32,927 nt of DNA from assembly GCF_016653295.1 (NCBI RefSeq), contig NZ_NHSF01000036.1, positions 1 to 32,927 of the forward strand, read 5' to 3'. Each line of letters begins with the position of its first letter. Within the stretch, counting starts at the first letter, position 1. This DNA is from Halochromatium salexigens (GTDB lineage Bacteria > Pseudomonadota > Gammaproteobacteria > Chromatiales > Chromatiaceae). Below are positions 15,821-27,619 of the stretch, piece after piece. A model generated the notes under the pieces. It worked only from the letters and a program-made list of their open reading frames with translations, ran no database searches and was not told the origin of the DNA. The translations under genes were made by a program, and so were the position numbers.

Positions 15821-17182
15821 TTAGTCGCCGGTATGCGGCTCCTTCAAGGTCACCAGTTCCTCGGCGCTGACCGGATGGATAGCGACGGTGTTGTCGAAGT
15901 CTTCCTTGGTCGCGCCCATTTTGAGCGCCACGGCAAAGCCTTGCAGCATCTCGTCGACGCCGTCGCCGACCATGTGGATGCCGACCACGCGCTCGTTCTC
16001 GCCGCTGCAGACCAATTTCATCGCGGTGCGCGGCTCGCGTGTGTTGAGCGCGTACTTCATCGGCGTGAAGGTGGTCTGATAGATGGTGATCTTCTCGCCA
16101 GTCTCGCGCGCCTGCGCCTCGGTCAGGCCGACCGAGCCGACCGGCGGATGGGCGAAGACCACGGTGGGGATATTCTCGTAGTCGAGGTGTCGCTCGGGCT
16201 GATCGTTGAACAGCCGCTCGGCGAGCCGACGTCCAGCGGCGATGGCCACTGGCGTCAGCGGCGCGCGGCCGGTGATGTCGCCAAGCGCATAGACGCCCGC
16301 GACACTGGTGTTCTGGAAGGTATCGGTCGGGATGATGCCATTGGGCTGGCGCTCGATGTCGGTCGCCTCGAGATTCAGCGCGTCGGTGTTGGCGCGCCGC
16401 CCGACGGCCCAAAGCGCGGTGTCGAAACCGGTCAGCGCGGTGCCATCCTTGTTGATCACGGCGATGCCATCATCACGCTGCTCGAGCGAGGCGACCGCGA
16501 ACGGCAGATTCAGCGTGATGCCTTCATGCTCCAGATTGTGCTTCACGGTCTCGCTGATCAGCGGGTCGAAGGTCTCGAGCACCTTGGGTTCCAGCGCGAC
16601 GATGGTGACCTCGGAGCCGAGCGAATTGAGGATGCCGGCCAGTTCGACACCGATGTAGCCGCCGCCGATCACGCAGACCCGCTTCGGCGCCTGTTCGAGC
16701 TTGAAGAAGTCATCGGAGGTGATGCCCAGCTCGTGGCCTGGCACGGGCGGCACGATCGGGCGCCCGCCCGTGGCGATGGCGATGTGCTCGGCGCTGTAGT
16801 GCTCGCCATCGACCTCGATGGTCTTGTTGTCGACGAAGCGCGCGCTGCCCTTGAGCAGGGTGATGCCGAGCGTCTCGACGTAACCGTTCCAATAGTTGCG
16901 GATGCCGTCGATCATGCCCTCGCGGCCCTTGACCAGCGTTGGCCAGTCGATTGCGGTGATCTCGGCCTGGATGCCGAGTTCGGGCGCGTCGCGCACCGAT
17001 TGGGCGATCTCGGAGGCGTACCACATCAGCTTCTTGGGTACGCAGCCGACATTGACGCAGGTGCCGCCGATGAGCGCGGATTCGACGATGGCGGTGCGCT
17101 GGCCGTAGGCGGCGGCCTTCTCGGCGATCGCCAGCCCGCCGCTGCCGCCGCCGATGGCGATGAGATCGAAATGGTTGTCCAT
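15821..17182 (-). CDS. garB: glutathione (amide) reductase, probably NADH-dependent
   Basis: A 453-residue FAD disulfide reductase of the glutathione reductase class. The FAD site GGGSGG is at 11-16, the redox disulfide is Cys42-Cys47 ([13 protein letters not shown]), and the pyridine-nucleotide loop GGGYIG is at 173-178. The catalytic His is in the C-terminal HPVSAEE. The two arginines that bind the NADPH phosphate in E. coli Gor (VRKHAPLR) are replaced: the segment reads ALEPKVLE, with Glu198 and Glu203. This favours NADH and matches the NADH-dependent glutathione amide reductase of Chromatium gracile. The upstream peroxiredoxin-glutaredoxin gene is its known partner. AGGAG precedes the ATG at 17182. 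A stem-loop separates it from garA. Substrate specificity (glutathione amide versus glutathione) is inferred from context. Confidence 0.88.
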   Translation of the reverse strand: MDNHFDLIAIGGGSGGLAIAEKAAAYGQRTAIVESALIGGTCVNVGCVPKKLMWYASEIAQSVRDAPELGIQAEITAIDWPTLVKGREGMIDGIRNYWNGYVETLGITLLKGSARFVDNKTIEVDGEHYSAEHIAIATGGRPIVPPVPGHELGITSDDFFKLEQAPKRVCVIGGGYIGVELAGILNSLGSEVTIVALEPKVLETFDPLISETVKHNLEHEGITLNLPFAVASLEQRDDGIAVINKDGTALTGFDTALWAVGRRANTDALNLEATDIERQPNGIIPTDTFQNTSVAGVYALGDITGRAPLTPVAIAAGRRLAERLFNDQPERHLDYENIPTVVFAHPPVGSVGLTEAQARETGEKITIYQTTFTPMKYALNTREPRTAMKLVCSGENERVVGIHMVGDGVDEMLQGFAVALKMGATKEDFDNTVAIHPVSAEELVTLKEPHTGD

Positions 17183-17215
17183 GGGGGTCTCCTATGCGAG
17201 CCGTGCTGAAAGCAA

Positions 17216-17246
17216 ACAGCCGCCAGGGCGTCGTCCCAGCGGCTGT
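17216..17246 (-). terminator. stem-loop between garA and garB
   Basis: ACAGCCGC (17216-17223) and GCGGCTGT (17239-17246) form an 8-bp stem whose loop holds a further GGG/CCC pair. On the minus strand it is followed by TTGCTTTC. It may act as a partial intercistronic terminator or as a 3' stabiliser for the garA mRNA. Confidence 0.5.
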
Positions 17247-17300
17247 CGATCTTCTTTGGGCGAGCGCCTATCGCGCCCGTCTACCTTGCGGCATGGCTGC

Positions 17301-18035
17301 TCAGCGGCTGGCCATCCACTTTTCGAGATCGTCGGAGCCGCCGATCTTCTCACCGTTGACGAAAACCTGGGGCACCATGGTCGTGGCCGCGACCGCGCGC
17401 AGGGTCTCCTCGGTGTAATCCTTGTTCAGCACCAGCTCTTCGAACTGCATGCCGGCATCGTTGAGCATGGTCTTGGCCTTGGCGCAGAACGGGCAGCCGG
17501 GGCGGGTGAAGACGGTGATGTCGGCCGGCTTGGCGGCGTTCGGCGCGATGTACTCGAGCATGGTGTCGGCGTCGGAGACGTGGAAGGGGTCGCCTGGCTC
17601 TTCCGGCTCGATGAACATCTTCTCGATGGTGCCGTCCTTGACCAGCATCGAGTAGCGCCAGGAGCGCTTGCCGAAGCCGAGGTCGTCCTTGTCGACCAGC
17701 AGGCCCATGCCCTCGGTGAACTCGCCGTTGCCGTCCGGGATGAAGGTCAGGTTATCGGCGTTCTCGTCGTCCTTCCAGGCGTTCATGACGAAGCCGTCGT
17801 TGACCGACATGCAGATGATGTCGTCGACGCCGGCGGCCTTCAGGGCCGGTGCCAGCTGGTTGTAGCGTGGCACATGGGTCGAGGAGCAGGTCGGGGTGAA
17901 GGCGCCGGGCAGCGAGAACACGACCACGGTCTTGCCCTTGAACAGCTCATCGGTGGGGATGTCTTTCCAGTCGTGGTCGGTGCGGGTGCGGAAGGTGACG
18001 CTCGGGACTTTTTGGCCGGTGCGATCTTGCAGCAT
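17301..18035 (-). CDS. garA: peroxiredoxin-glutaredoxin hybrid, glutathione amide-dependent peroxidase
   Basis: A 244-residue fusion. Residues 1-165 form a Prx5-type peroxiredoxin with peroxidatic Cys50 in PGAFTPTC; residues 168-244 form a glutaredoxin with the CPFC active site (Cys180/Cys183) and the [10 protein letters not shown] and GGSDDL motifs. It reduces hydrogen peroxide and small alkyl hydroperoxides with electrons from a glutathione-type thiol, recycled by the reductase encoded downstream. The ATG at 18035 has CGGAG eight bases upstream. The frame is open 14 codons further but without peroxiredoxin similarity. Such hybrids also occur in Haemophilus and others, where they use glutathione; the neighbouring NADH-type reductase favours glutathione amide here. 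Confidence 0.93.
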   Translation of the reverse strand: MLQDRTGQKVPSVTFRTRTDHDWKDIPTDELFKGKTVVVFSLPGAFTPTCSSTHVPRYNQLAPALKAAGVDDIICMSVNDGFVMNAWKDDENADNLTFIPDGNGEFTEGMGLLVDKDDLGFGKRSWRYSMLVKDGTIEKMFIEPEEPGDPFHVSDADTMLEYIAPNAAKPADITVFTRPGCPFCAKAKTMLNDAGMQFEELVLNKDYTEETLRAVAATTMVPQVFVNGEKIGGSDDLEKWMASR

Positions 18036-18166
18036 GGTCGAGACTCCGTGAGGGGTTGAGGATAAGGAAGTGTGCAAAGACGATTGTTTAGTGGCGGGGC
18101 GCGACCGCCTCGCTCAGCACACAGAATGGGGTAAAAACCGCGAGCATCCAAATGGATTCTTCGGAT

Positions 18167-18195
18167 GATGACGATCGGTTTGCTCGATCGTCATC
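18167..18195. promoter_or_regulatory. 11-bp perfect inverted repeat upstream of garA
   Basis: GATGACGATCG-GTTTGCT-CGATCGTCATC, about 130 bases before the garA start and between it and the terminator of the upstream small gene. It has no T tract. A smaller palindrome, ATCCA-AA-TGGAT (18146-18157), lies next to it. A regulator binding site for garA is plausible, and an mRNA leader hairpin is the alternative. Confidence 0.5.
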
Positions 18196-18225
18196 GGGTG
18201 TCGTCAGTGCAAATTGCTATCGCGC

Positions 18226-18261
18226 AAAAAAGTGGCCCTGCCGGTTTCCCGAGCAGGGCCA
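18226..18261 (-). terminator. intrinsic terminator of the small exported-peptide gene
   Basis: On the minus strand a 9-bp stem, TGGCCCTGC/GCAGGGCCA, extended by a partial CGG/CCG pairing, is followed by AC and six T residues. This is a textbook Rho-independent terminator. It lies 23 bases after the stop codon at 18285. Confidence 0.88.
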
Positions 18262-18284
18262 GATTGGCGCCAGTGAGATCAGGC

Positions 18285-18443
18285 TCAGGCGAGCGGTTGA
18301 GCCGGCATCGCCACGGCGGCGCTCTCGCCCTTGTCCTTGCCGCCACAGCTCTTGCCGTCGCCAGCGACGGCGCTGCCGGCACCCAGGATCAGGGTCAGGC
18401 CGAAGAGCAGGGCGGTCGTCAGGGTTGCAGTACGCAGGGTCAT
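18285..18443 (-). CDS. small exported peptide (52 residues), unknown function
   Basis: A short gene with a clear signal peptide (MTLRTATLTTALLFGLTLI, then a GAGSAVA cleavage-type site). It leaves a mature peptide of roughly 27 residues beginning DGKSCGGKDKGES, with a single Cys and several Lys. The peptide should be periplasmic. I do not recognise a family. Support for the gene comes from GAGGAG about nine bases before the ATG at 18443 and a strong dedicated terminator directly after it. It lies between pgm and the garA-garB operon on the same strand. Confidence 0.65.
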   Translation of the reverse strand: MTLRTATLTTALLFGLTLILGAGSAVAGDGKSCGGKDKGESAAVAMPAQPLA

Positions 18444-18574
18444 ATCGGTGCACTCCTCGCGATGGACGCGATTGATGTTGATCATGGACGATTGCCGGTC
18501 AGGCGTGTCCGACGCTGAGAACATAGGAGCGCTGCCGATGCGATGCAACCCCGGGGGTCAGCCTGCCTCTGGGT

Positions 18575-20242
<1,668 letters not shown>

Positions 20243-20324
20243 CTACCACAGCGGCGCCGGCGAGGCCTGGTGGCTGCGATTGTAGCGAGAGCGACGGCCA
20301 GCCGAGCGATCGAATTTCTTACAT

Positions 20325-20350
20325 GGAGCCAGACACCGTGTTCCGGCTCC
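20325..20350. repeat. inverted repeat in the htpG upstream region
   Basis: GGAGCC (20325-20330) and GGCTCC (20345-20350) flank ACAC-C-GTGT. The structure lies about 50 bases before the htpG start. It may be an operator or leader hairpin; no sigma-32 promoter consensus is evident next to it. Confidence 0.35.
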
Positions 20351-20399
20351 GTCCATTGACACTCCCAACTAACCCCACTGACACAGGTGATCGACCCCC

Positions 20400-22360
<1,961 letters not shown>

Positions 22361-22361
<1 letters not shown>

Positions 22362-22852
22362 TGGATAATGCCCCGGTCACCCTTGGCTGGCGCGAGTGGG
22401 TCGGGCTGCCCGATCTCGGCCTGCCGCTGATCAAGGCCAAGGTGGACACCGGGGCGCGCACCTCGGCCCTGCATGCGTTTCAGGTCGAGCGCTTTGCGAA
22501 TCACGGAGCGGGCGGAGCTGAGTGGGTGCGCTTCGCGGTGCATCCGCTCCAGGGCCGGGACGATCTGGTGGTGCGCTGTTGCGCGCCACTGCTGGATCAA
22601 CGCGCGGTCACCGACTCCGGTGGTCATCGCGAGGAGCGCTTCGTGATCGCGGCAAGGTTCGGGATTGGCGGGGCATGCTGGCCGATCGAGCTCACCCTGA
22701 CCGATCGCGATAGCATGCGCTTTCGCATGCTGATCGGGCGCACCACGCTCAGTGGTCGGGCGCTGGTCGATGTGCGCCGCTCCTTCCTCATGGGCAAACC
22801 AGCGGATGCCGCCGCGGTTTACCAAGAGACCGCGACGAACGAGGGCGCTTGA
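22361..22852 (+). CDS. retropepsin-like protease (ATP-dependent zinc protease family, RimB-like)
   Basis: A 163-residue protein of Pfam family Zn_protease (PF05618), historically called RimK-associated ATP-dependent zinc protease and now regarded as retropepsin-like aspartic protease. The catalytic motif is [13 protein letters not shown] near the N-terminus (Asp-Thr-Gly), followed by the conserved C-terminal block [17 protein letters not shown] and FLMGKP. Related RimB works with the glutamate ligase RimK on ribosomal S6, but no rimK is in this window, so the substrate is unknown. The ATG at 22361 shares a base with the htpG stop. The next gene starts 11 bases after its stop. Co-expression with htpG is suggested by coupling. 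Confidence 0.85.
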
Positions 22853-22863
22853 GGGCGCATGCC

Positions 22864-25056
22864 ATGATCCGTAGTTACAAGGTTGCCTTCGTCGCGCTCT
22901 TCGTCGGCCTGCTGGTGCTGACGATGTTCGCGGTCTCGGTGAATACCTATCGGCATGCGACCCAGGTGTCGCTGGATTTCTCGGCCGATATCCTCTCCGA
23001 GATGTCGGCAAAAGTGATCGGACGGACCTCCGCCGTGTTCAAGGTGGCCCGGGATTTCGCCGAGATCAATGCGCTGATGGTCGCCGAGCAAGGGCTTAGC
23101 GACCATCAGACCCTGTTCCGGCTCTTCGGCCAACAACTCGCGTTACGGCCACAGCTGGAATCCATCTATGTCGCCAGCCCCGAGGGCGATTTCATTCAGG
23201 TGCGCAGCTCGCCGCAGTTGGTGACCCGGTTGATTCGCCGCGATCCTGGTGATGGCGAGGGGTCGGCCGTGGTCAGCGAGCATCTGGTCTATCGCAATCC
23301 CCGTTTTGAGCCGATCGCCCGGATCAACGGCGATTCGGACTATGACCCCCGGCAACGCGGCTGGTATCAACAGGCGCTCGCGGCGCCGGGGCTGCAATGG
23401 TCGTCGGTCTATCGCTTTGCCAACACCGAGCAACGCGGGATCACGGCGGCGATCGCGGTGCGCGCCGCCGATGACTCGCTGCTCGCCGTGGTCGGCGTCG
23501 ATATCTCCCTCGGCAGCCTGTCGCAATTCCTGACCGAGCAGCGGGTGGCACGCGGTGGTGTCGCCCTGATCGTCGATGCCGAGGGCCGTTTGATCGCCGT
23601 CCCGCGCGCCTTGAAGCTGCGCCCGGACGCGCCCGAGACGGGCGAACTGCCGAGCGTTGACAATCTCCAGCAGCGCTGGCTGGTGGATGCCTATCATCAT
23701 CGCGGCGCCGATACGCTGCTCACATCGGGCATCAACCGCGTCGAGTACAGCCTGACTCGGACCCGTGGCCAGCGCTATCTGGGTCACCGACAAGCGTTTC
23801 CCCCGGCGATCGGGGATGGCTGGGAGCTGATGATCGTGGTGCCCGAGGCCTCCTTGCTCGAGACCGCGCGGCGGCTGTTCAGCGAGGCGGCGGCCGTCTC
23901 GCTGATCCTGCTGGTGATCGCCGCCGTTGCGGTGTCCTATCTGTCGCTGCGCCTGTTCCAGCCGCTCAAGCGCTTGGTGCGCAATACCGAGCTGATTCGC
24001 GAGTTTCGCTTCGCCGATGTCAAACGGGTGCCATCGCGCTTCGCCGAGATCAAGGCCATGGACGAGGCGATCTGGAAGATGAGCCAGGGCTTGCGCTCGC
24101 TCGAGAAGTTCGTGCCGATGGATGTCGGCCGTCAGTTGATCAAATCCGGCAAACGGGTCGAGCCCGGTGCCGAGGTGCGCGAGCTGGCCCTGTTGCTGAC
24201 CGGCGCCTCGGACCTGGCGAGTCTCTGCGGGTCGCTGCCGCCGGCGCGCATCACCGAGCGCCTCTCGCGCCAGCTCGATGTCTTTACCAGCACCATCCTG
24301 CGCCACAAGGGCACCATCGATAACTTCCTCGGCGAGAGCATCCTCGCCTTCTGGGGCGCGCCGGTGGCGATCGATGACAGCGTCGATCGCGCCTGCCGGG
24401 CGGCACTCGCCTGTCGCGAGGCCGAGGCCGCGCTGCATGCCGAGTGGGCCAAGACCCGGCCGGCCGATGAGCCCGCGCCACCGCTGAACCTGTTCTCGGT
24501 GCATCATGGTCGCGCCATCGTCGGCGCGATCGGCTCGCGCCAGCGCATGAGCTGGACGGCGATCGGCGATAACGTCGCCCTGGGCTGGGACTTGCATCAG
24601 CTCAACCGCCGCTATGGAACCCGCATCATCATCAGCGGCGAGGCGCGCGATCAGATCGCCGATCGCTACTGGACGCGCCGCCTCGATGTCCTGCCCCTGA
24701 GCGGGGGCGAGCGCCGGCTCGAGGTGTTCGAGCTGATCGACCGGCGCGAGCACGCGCTGATGCCGGCTCAGTTGGAGGCGATCGCCAGCTACGAGGCCGG
24801 TCTCGAGGCCTTGCTCGCCGGCGACTGGGAGGCCGCCGAGGCGATCTTCAAGCCGCTCGCCGAGCGCGATCCGCACGACATCGCGGTGGCCTTGATGCTG
24901 AATCGCTGTGGTGCCCGCGATGCCTGCTTCTGGCCGGGGCTGGCGGGGCCGCGCGATGATCTGCTCAATGGTCCCTTCGCCACCCGGGCCGTGGCTTCGA
25001 CAAACCTGAGCGCTAGCGCCTCGAGCGACTCGCCTGCAGCTGGCCCCGGAGACTGA
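22864..25056 (+). CDS. Cache-sensor protein with degenerate class III adenylate cyclase domain
   Basis: A 730-residue inner-membrane protein. TM1 (about 7-27) and TM2 (about 341-363) enclose a periplasmic double-Cache sensor containing YDPRQRGWYQQA and LAVVGVDISLGSL. A HAMP-like linker follows, then a class III cyclase homology domain (about 437-625) and a TPR-like tail (about 637-690). The cyclase fold is recognisable (GTIDNFLGESILAFWGAP, YGTRIIIS). However, both metal Asp are lost (Gly447, Glu491), the adenine-selecting Lys is Asn487, and the transition-state Asn and Arg are Ala572 and Asp576. Catalysis is therefore not expected and a regulatory role is inferred. GAGG lies nine bases before the ATG at 22864. 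Two coiled-coil membrane proteins follow closely. Confidence 0.88.
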   Translation: MIRSYKVAFVALFVGLLVLTMFAVSVNTYRHATQVSLDFSADILSEMSAKVIGRTSAVFKVARDFAEINALMVAEQGLSDHQTLFRLFGQQLALRPQLESIYVASPEGDFIQVRSSPQLVTRLIRRDPGDGEGSAVVSEHLVYRNPRFEPIARINGDSDYDPRQRGWYQQALAAPGLQWSSVYRFANTEQRGITAAIAVRAADDSLLAVVGVDISLGSLSQFLTEQRVARGGVALIVDAEGRLIAVPRALKLRPDAPETGELPSVDNLQQRWLVDAYHHRGADTLLTSGINRVEYSLTRTRGQRYLGHRQAFPPAIGDGWELMIVVPEASLLETARRLFSEAAAVSLILLVIAAVAVSYLSLRLFQPLKRLVRNTELIREFRFADVKRVPSRFAEIKAMDEAIWKMSQGLRSLEKFVPMDVGRQLIKSGKRVEPGAEVRELALLLTGASDLASLCGSLPPARITERLSRQLDVFTSTILRHKGTIDNFLGESILAFWGAPVAIDDSVDRACRAALACREAEAALHAEWAKTRPADEPAPPLNLFSVHHGRAIVGAIGSRQRMSWTAIGDNVALGWDLHQLNRRYGTRIIISGEARDQIADRYWTRRLDVLPLSGGERRLEVFELIDRREHALMPAQLEAIASYEAGLEALLAGDWEAAEAIFKPLAERDPHDIAVALMLNRCGARDACFWPGLAGPRDDLLNGPFATRAVASTNLSASASSDSPAAGPGD

Positions 25057-25059
25057 GTC

Positions 25060-25605
25060 ATGCAACCGAATGACGAGCAGGCGCTTGATCAGGCGATGAA
25101 TCGTTTCGCTGGGCTGATTCGGCGCATCGATGCCCGTCAGAGCCGCATCGAGGCGCGGGTCGCCTTGCTCTACCAGTTGCTGTTCGGCGCCGTGATCGTG
25201 TTGGTGGCCTCGTTGTCGTTTCTGACCATCATCCTCTCGCGCCAGATCCCGGATGCGACTGCGGCGGTGACTGGATTGAACGAGCATTTCGCGCGGGTCG
25301 CCGACGACATGGACCGCATGGAGTACTCCGTGCGCATGATCGACGCCGGCATGCAAACCCTGCCGGAGATCATTCGTCATGTCGATACCATGCATGGCGG
25401 AGTCGCTTTCATGTCACATGATGTGGCTAATATCGCTGGCTCAGTGTCGGCCATCGACACCGAAATCGGCGCGATGTCCACGAACCTCGACGATATGCGC
25501 CAATCGTTTCGGGTCATGGAGGAGACGGTGGGACGTATGGGGCGGGATGTGAACCAGCTTTCCCAGCCGATGCGGATGTTCAACTGGATGAATCCCCTGC
25601 GTTGA
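25060..25605 (+). CDS. single-pass membrane coiled-coil protein, unknown family
   Basis: A 181-residue protein: a cytoplasmic N-terminus of about 35 residues, one transmembrane helix (about 37-60), and a long periplasmic or cytoplasmic helix-forming region to the end. That region has regularly spaced Met, Ile and Val (MDRMEYSVRMIDAGM and later MGRDVNQLSQPM). I recognise no named family. GGAG eight bases before the ATG sits inside the end of the pseudo-cyclase gene, whose stop is three bases away, so the two are almost certainly co-translated. It is clearly related in layout and C-terminal motif to the next gene. It could be a partner or output module of the Cache/pseudo-cyclase protein. Confidence 0.7.
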   Translation: MQPNDEQALDQAMNRFAGLIRRIDARQSRIEARVALLYQLLFGAVIVLVASLSFLTIILSRQIPDATAAVTGLNEHFARVADDMDRMEYSVRMIDAGMQTLPEIIRHVDTMHGGVAFMSHDVANIAGSVSAIDTEIGAMSTNLDDMRQSFRVMEETVGRMGRDVNQLSQPMRMFNWMNPLR

Positions 25606-25642
25606 TCCGAGGCCCCCGATTCCCCCGAATGAGCCAAGTCTT

Positions 25643-26164
25643 ATGATCGAACGTGATCGTATCGAGGCCCTGACCGAACTCATGGTCGAACTGGAGATGG
25701 ATCTGGATCGCAGCGATCTCCTGAGCGGACGTCATCGCCGGGGGGTTGCGCTCTGGGTGCGGATTGTGATTGGGCTGGTTGCGCTACTCGCACTCTCGAA
25801 CCTCTACTTCGTCAACGATCTGACCGATGAGGTGCGTTTGGTGATCACCCGCATGCAAGAGATGAACCAACTCTTCACCCGGGTCTCGGAGCGTATGGAC
25901 CAAATGAGCGTGGAGGTCAACGCGATCGAGCGCAATGTCTTTCTTATGCCAGTGATCTCGGAGCAGATGCGCGAGATGGCCTCGCATGTACAGGTGATCG
26001 AGCAGTCGGTCGCGAGCATGGCGCAGGCGACGGGACGCCTTGATAACTCGGTTGCGGTGATAAATACCAGCGTGCACGAAATGGCCGTGCGCTTTCATGG
26101 CCTGAACCAACGTGTCGGTGCCATGGGCGCCGACGTCGATCAGATGGCGCGGCCCCTGCCTTAG
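25643..26164 (+). CDS. single-pass membrane coiled-coil protein, paralogue of the preceding gene
   Basis: A 173-residue protein with the same plan as its neighbour: an acidic N-terminus of about 35 residues, a transmembrane helix at about 36-57, and a helical remainder with Met-rich periodicity (ITRMQEMNQL, MDQMSVEV, MREMASHV). The C-terminal GAMGADVDQMARPLP parallels VGRMGRDVNQLSQPM of the upstream protein, so the pair probably arose by tandem duplication. The N-termini differ, which suggests different partners. It starts 37 bases after the previous stop with a poor ribosome site. Its stop is five bases from the end of the convergent gene. Confidence 0.68.
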   Translation: MIERDRIEALTELMVELEMDLDRSDLLSGRHRRGVALWVRIVIGLVALLALSNLYFVNDLTDEVRLVITRMQEMNQLFTRVSERMDQMSVEVNAIERNVFLMPVISEQMREMASHVQVIEQSVASMAQATGRLDNSVAVINTSVHEMAVRFHGLNQRVGAMGADVDQMARPLP

Positions 26165-26169
26165 CGCTC

Positions 26170-26856
26170 CTATTCGAACAGCGGTATGCTCAAAGCGAAA
26201 ATGCCGGCAATGGGAGACAACTGGCTCTCGTGCATGATCATCAAGGTATTTTCGGTCTTGTGCTGCGGCCCCGGTGGGATGATGATCGCAAATTCGCCTT
26301 CTTCCAGATGGAACTCGTGGATTTCACGATGACCTTCCGAGGTCATGCATTGGCTTGAGCGGTAGGCATCATCCTCGCCATAGACCAGGCGGTTGTACAC
26401 CTTAAAGAGGGTGTAGAGGCTCAAGCCACCGGGGAAGCTAGGCCAGCGCGCGGGTATGGCTCTTGTCTCCCCGTCGATCCGTTGCCCCCCGGCTTCGGCG
26501 GCGGCAATGGCGGCGGCGAGTGGCTCGGCGAGCAGCGAGTTACCATGGCTAGGAAGTGGCTCCTGCCTGTCGCGCGCTTGCTGAAAGGTCTCGAGCACCT
26601 GCTGAAAGTCGTCGAAGCCGCGCAGCGGATAATCGATATGCCGCAGCTCCTCGGGCGCAAAGCTGCCGTTCTCCCAACCGTGGATCACACGCAGGATCAA
26701 ATGGCGGCGTTTCATCGGGCGCACGACCAGCAGGTGCAGCATGATGTGGATATGCAGCAGCCGTTCGATCGAGTCGTTGGTGAACGCCTCGTAGGGTGCC
26801 GCGAAGATCTCATGCAGGCGCCCAGGGACATGTTCCCGAGCTTCTTGATAGGTCAT
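26170..26856 (-). CDS. conserved protein of unknown function
   Basis: A 228-residue soluble protein with no family I recognise. The N-terminal half is helical with clustered His, Arg and Leu (IERLLHIHIMLHLLVVRPMKRRHL). The C-terminal half looks like a beta-rich fold resembling a cupin (EIHEFHLEEGEFAIIIPPGPQHKTEN), with His residues that could bind a metal. The cupin reading is only a suggestion. The ATG at 26856 with GGAAG five bases upstream is preferred to a TTG at 26868 that has no ribosome site. It is convergent with the coiled-coil gene and upstream there is a BLUF gene on the same strand, 90 bases away. Confidence 0.6.
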   Translation of the reverse strand: MTYQEAREHVPGRLHEIFAAPYEAFTNDSIERLLHIHIMLHLLVVRPMKRRHLILRVIHGWENGSFAPEELRHIDYPLRGFDDFQQVLETFQQARDRQEPLPSHGNSLLAEPLAAAIAAAEAGGQRIDGETRAIPARWPSFPGGLSLYTLFKVYNRLVYGEDDAYRSSQCMTSEGHREIHEFHLEEGEFAIIIPPGPQHKTENTLMIMHESQLSPIAGIFALSIPLFE

Positions 26857-26946
26857 GATTGCTTCCAAGTGGTATGACTCGGCTACCCAGTATTCGCCCG
26901 TCCGCTGAGCCCGACAAGAGGGAAGGTGCGAGACAGGGTGTTTGGC

Positions 26947-27372
26947 CTAGTGTTCGCTCGTCAGCAAGAGCTGACCTAGCTCCTCGAGGAGCTTGATGAC
27001 GCTCTCCGAACTCATTTGATAAGGATTGAATTCAGTGCTGCTGGAGTACTGCGCGATCGTGGTTCGGGTGGCTTCGGTCCAGGGAACATAGGCCATGCTC
27101 CAAGCGCCGAAGAGGCGTTGGCTTACCTCCCCATAGGCAAGCAGTTGTGCATTGTGATGGCGCTGGTCGCAGCAGATCCGACAATAGATACGATTGACGG
27201 CAGCGCGTGAGCCCTCGAGACATTGCAAGAAATAGTCGGAATTGAAAAGCAGAACCCCAGACACGGCCTGCTTTGCATTGTTCTCGCGGGAGACGTCGAG
27301 AATATCGCTAATCTCGTTGCTCCCAATATTCTTGACTAATTCACTGCAATAAACGATGCGTGTCAAGGGCAT
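26947..27372 (-). CDS. short BLUF-domain blue-light photoreceptor
   Basis: A 141-residue protein consisting of a BLUF domain (about 3-95) and a helical tail, the short PixD-like type. BLUF domains bind FAD and change hydrogen bonding on blue light. The key photocycle residues are at the same positions as in Slr1694/PixD: Tyr8 (RIVYCS), Asn32 (ENNAKQAVSGVLLF) and Gln50 (FLQCLEG). A conserved Trp follows in FGAWSMAYVPW. With no effector domain of its own, it should signal by protein contact. The nearby receiver and PAS-like genes on the same strand are candidate partners. GGAGA lies about eight bases before the ATG at 27372. About 250 non-coding bases separate it from the receiver gene. Confidence 0.93.
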   Translation of the reverse strand: MPLTRIVYCSELVKNIGSNEISDILDVSRENNAKQAVSGVLLFNSDYFLQCLEGSRAAVNRIYCRICCDQRHHNAQLLAYGEVSQRLFGAWSMAYVPWTEATRTTIAQYSSSTEFNPYQMSSESVIKLLEELGQLLLTSEH

Positions 27373-27619
27373 AAGGATCTTTCTCCGGTAAATTATCGAG
27401 CGTGGTTAGTCTCTGTCAAGGCTGTTATGTTCCGGGCTTTCAAGCTCGAGCATAGGCGCTCCATCAACAAGAAGAGGGCGCTGGTCGGCGGCGAGCCCGG
27501 CGGCGAGCAGGAAGATCAGCGTGAGCAAGACCGGGTGGCTACGGGAGAAGACCAGATGGTGGTGGCTGTCGCCAGTCCAATCGCTAAGATGACTGAGCGA
27601 TGCGACACGCAATGTGCGT

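Noticed and set aside
15833-17209. A 458-codon plus-strand frame
   Set aside because: Antisense to garB in a codon-position shadow; composition is low complexity and no domain is visible.
23143-25395. A 750-codon minus-strand frame
   Set aside because: Antisense to the Cache/pseudo-cyclase gene; it is His/Arg/Asp/Gln-rich without motifs.
27406-27612. A possible 68-codon minus-strand gene between the receiver and BLUF genes, with a hydrophobic stretch (VLLTLIFLLAAGLAA)
   Set aside because: The only start is a TTG without a ribosome site, and I see no similarity to known proteins. It continues a shadow frame of the receiver gene. Not excluded, but not supported.
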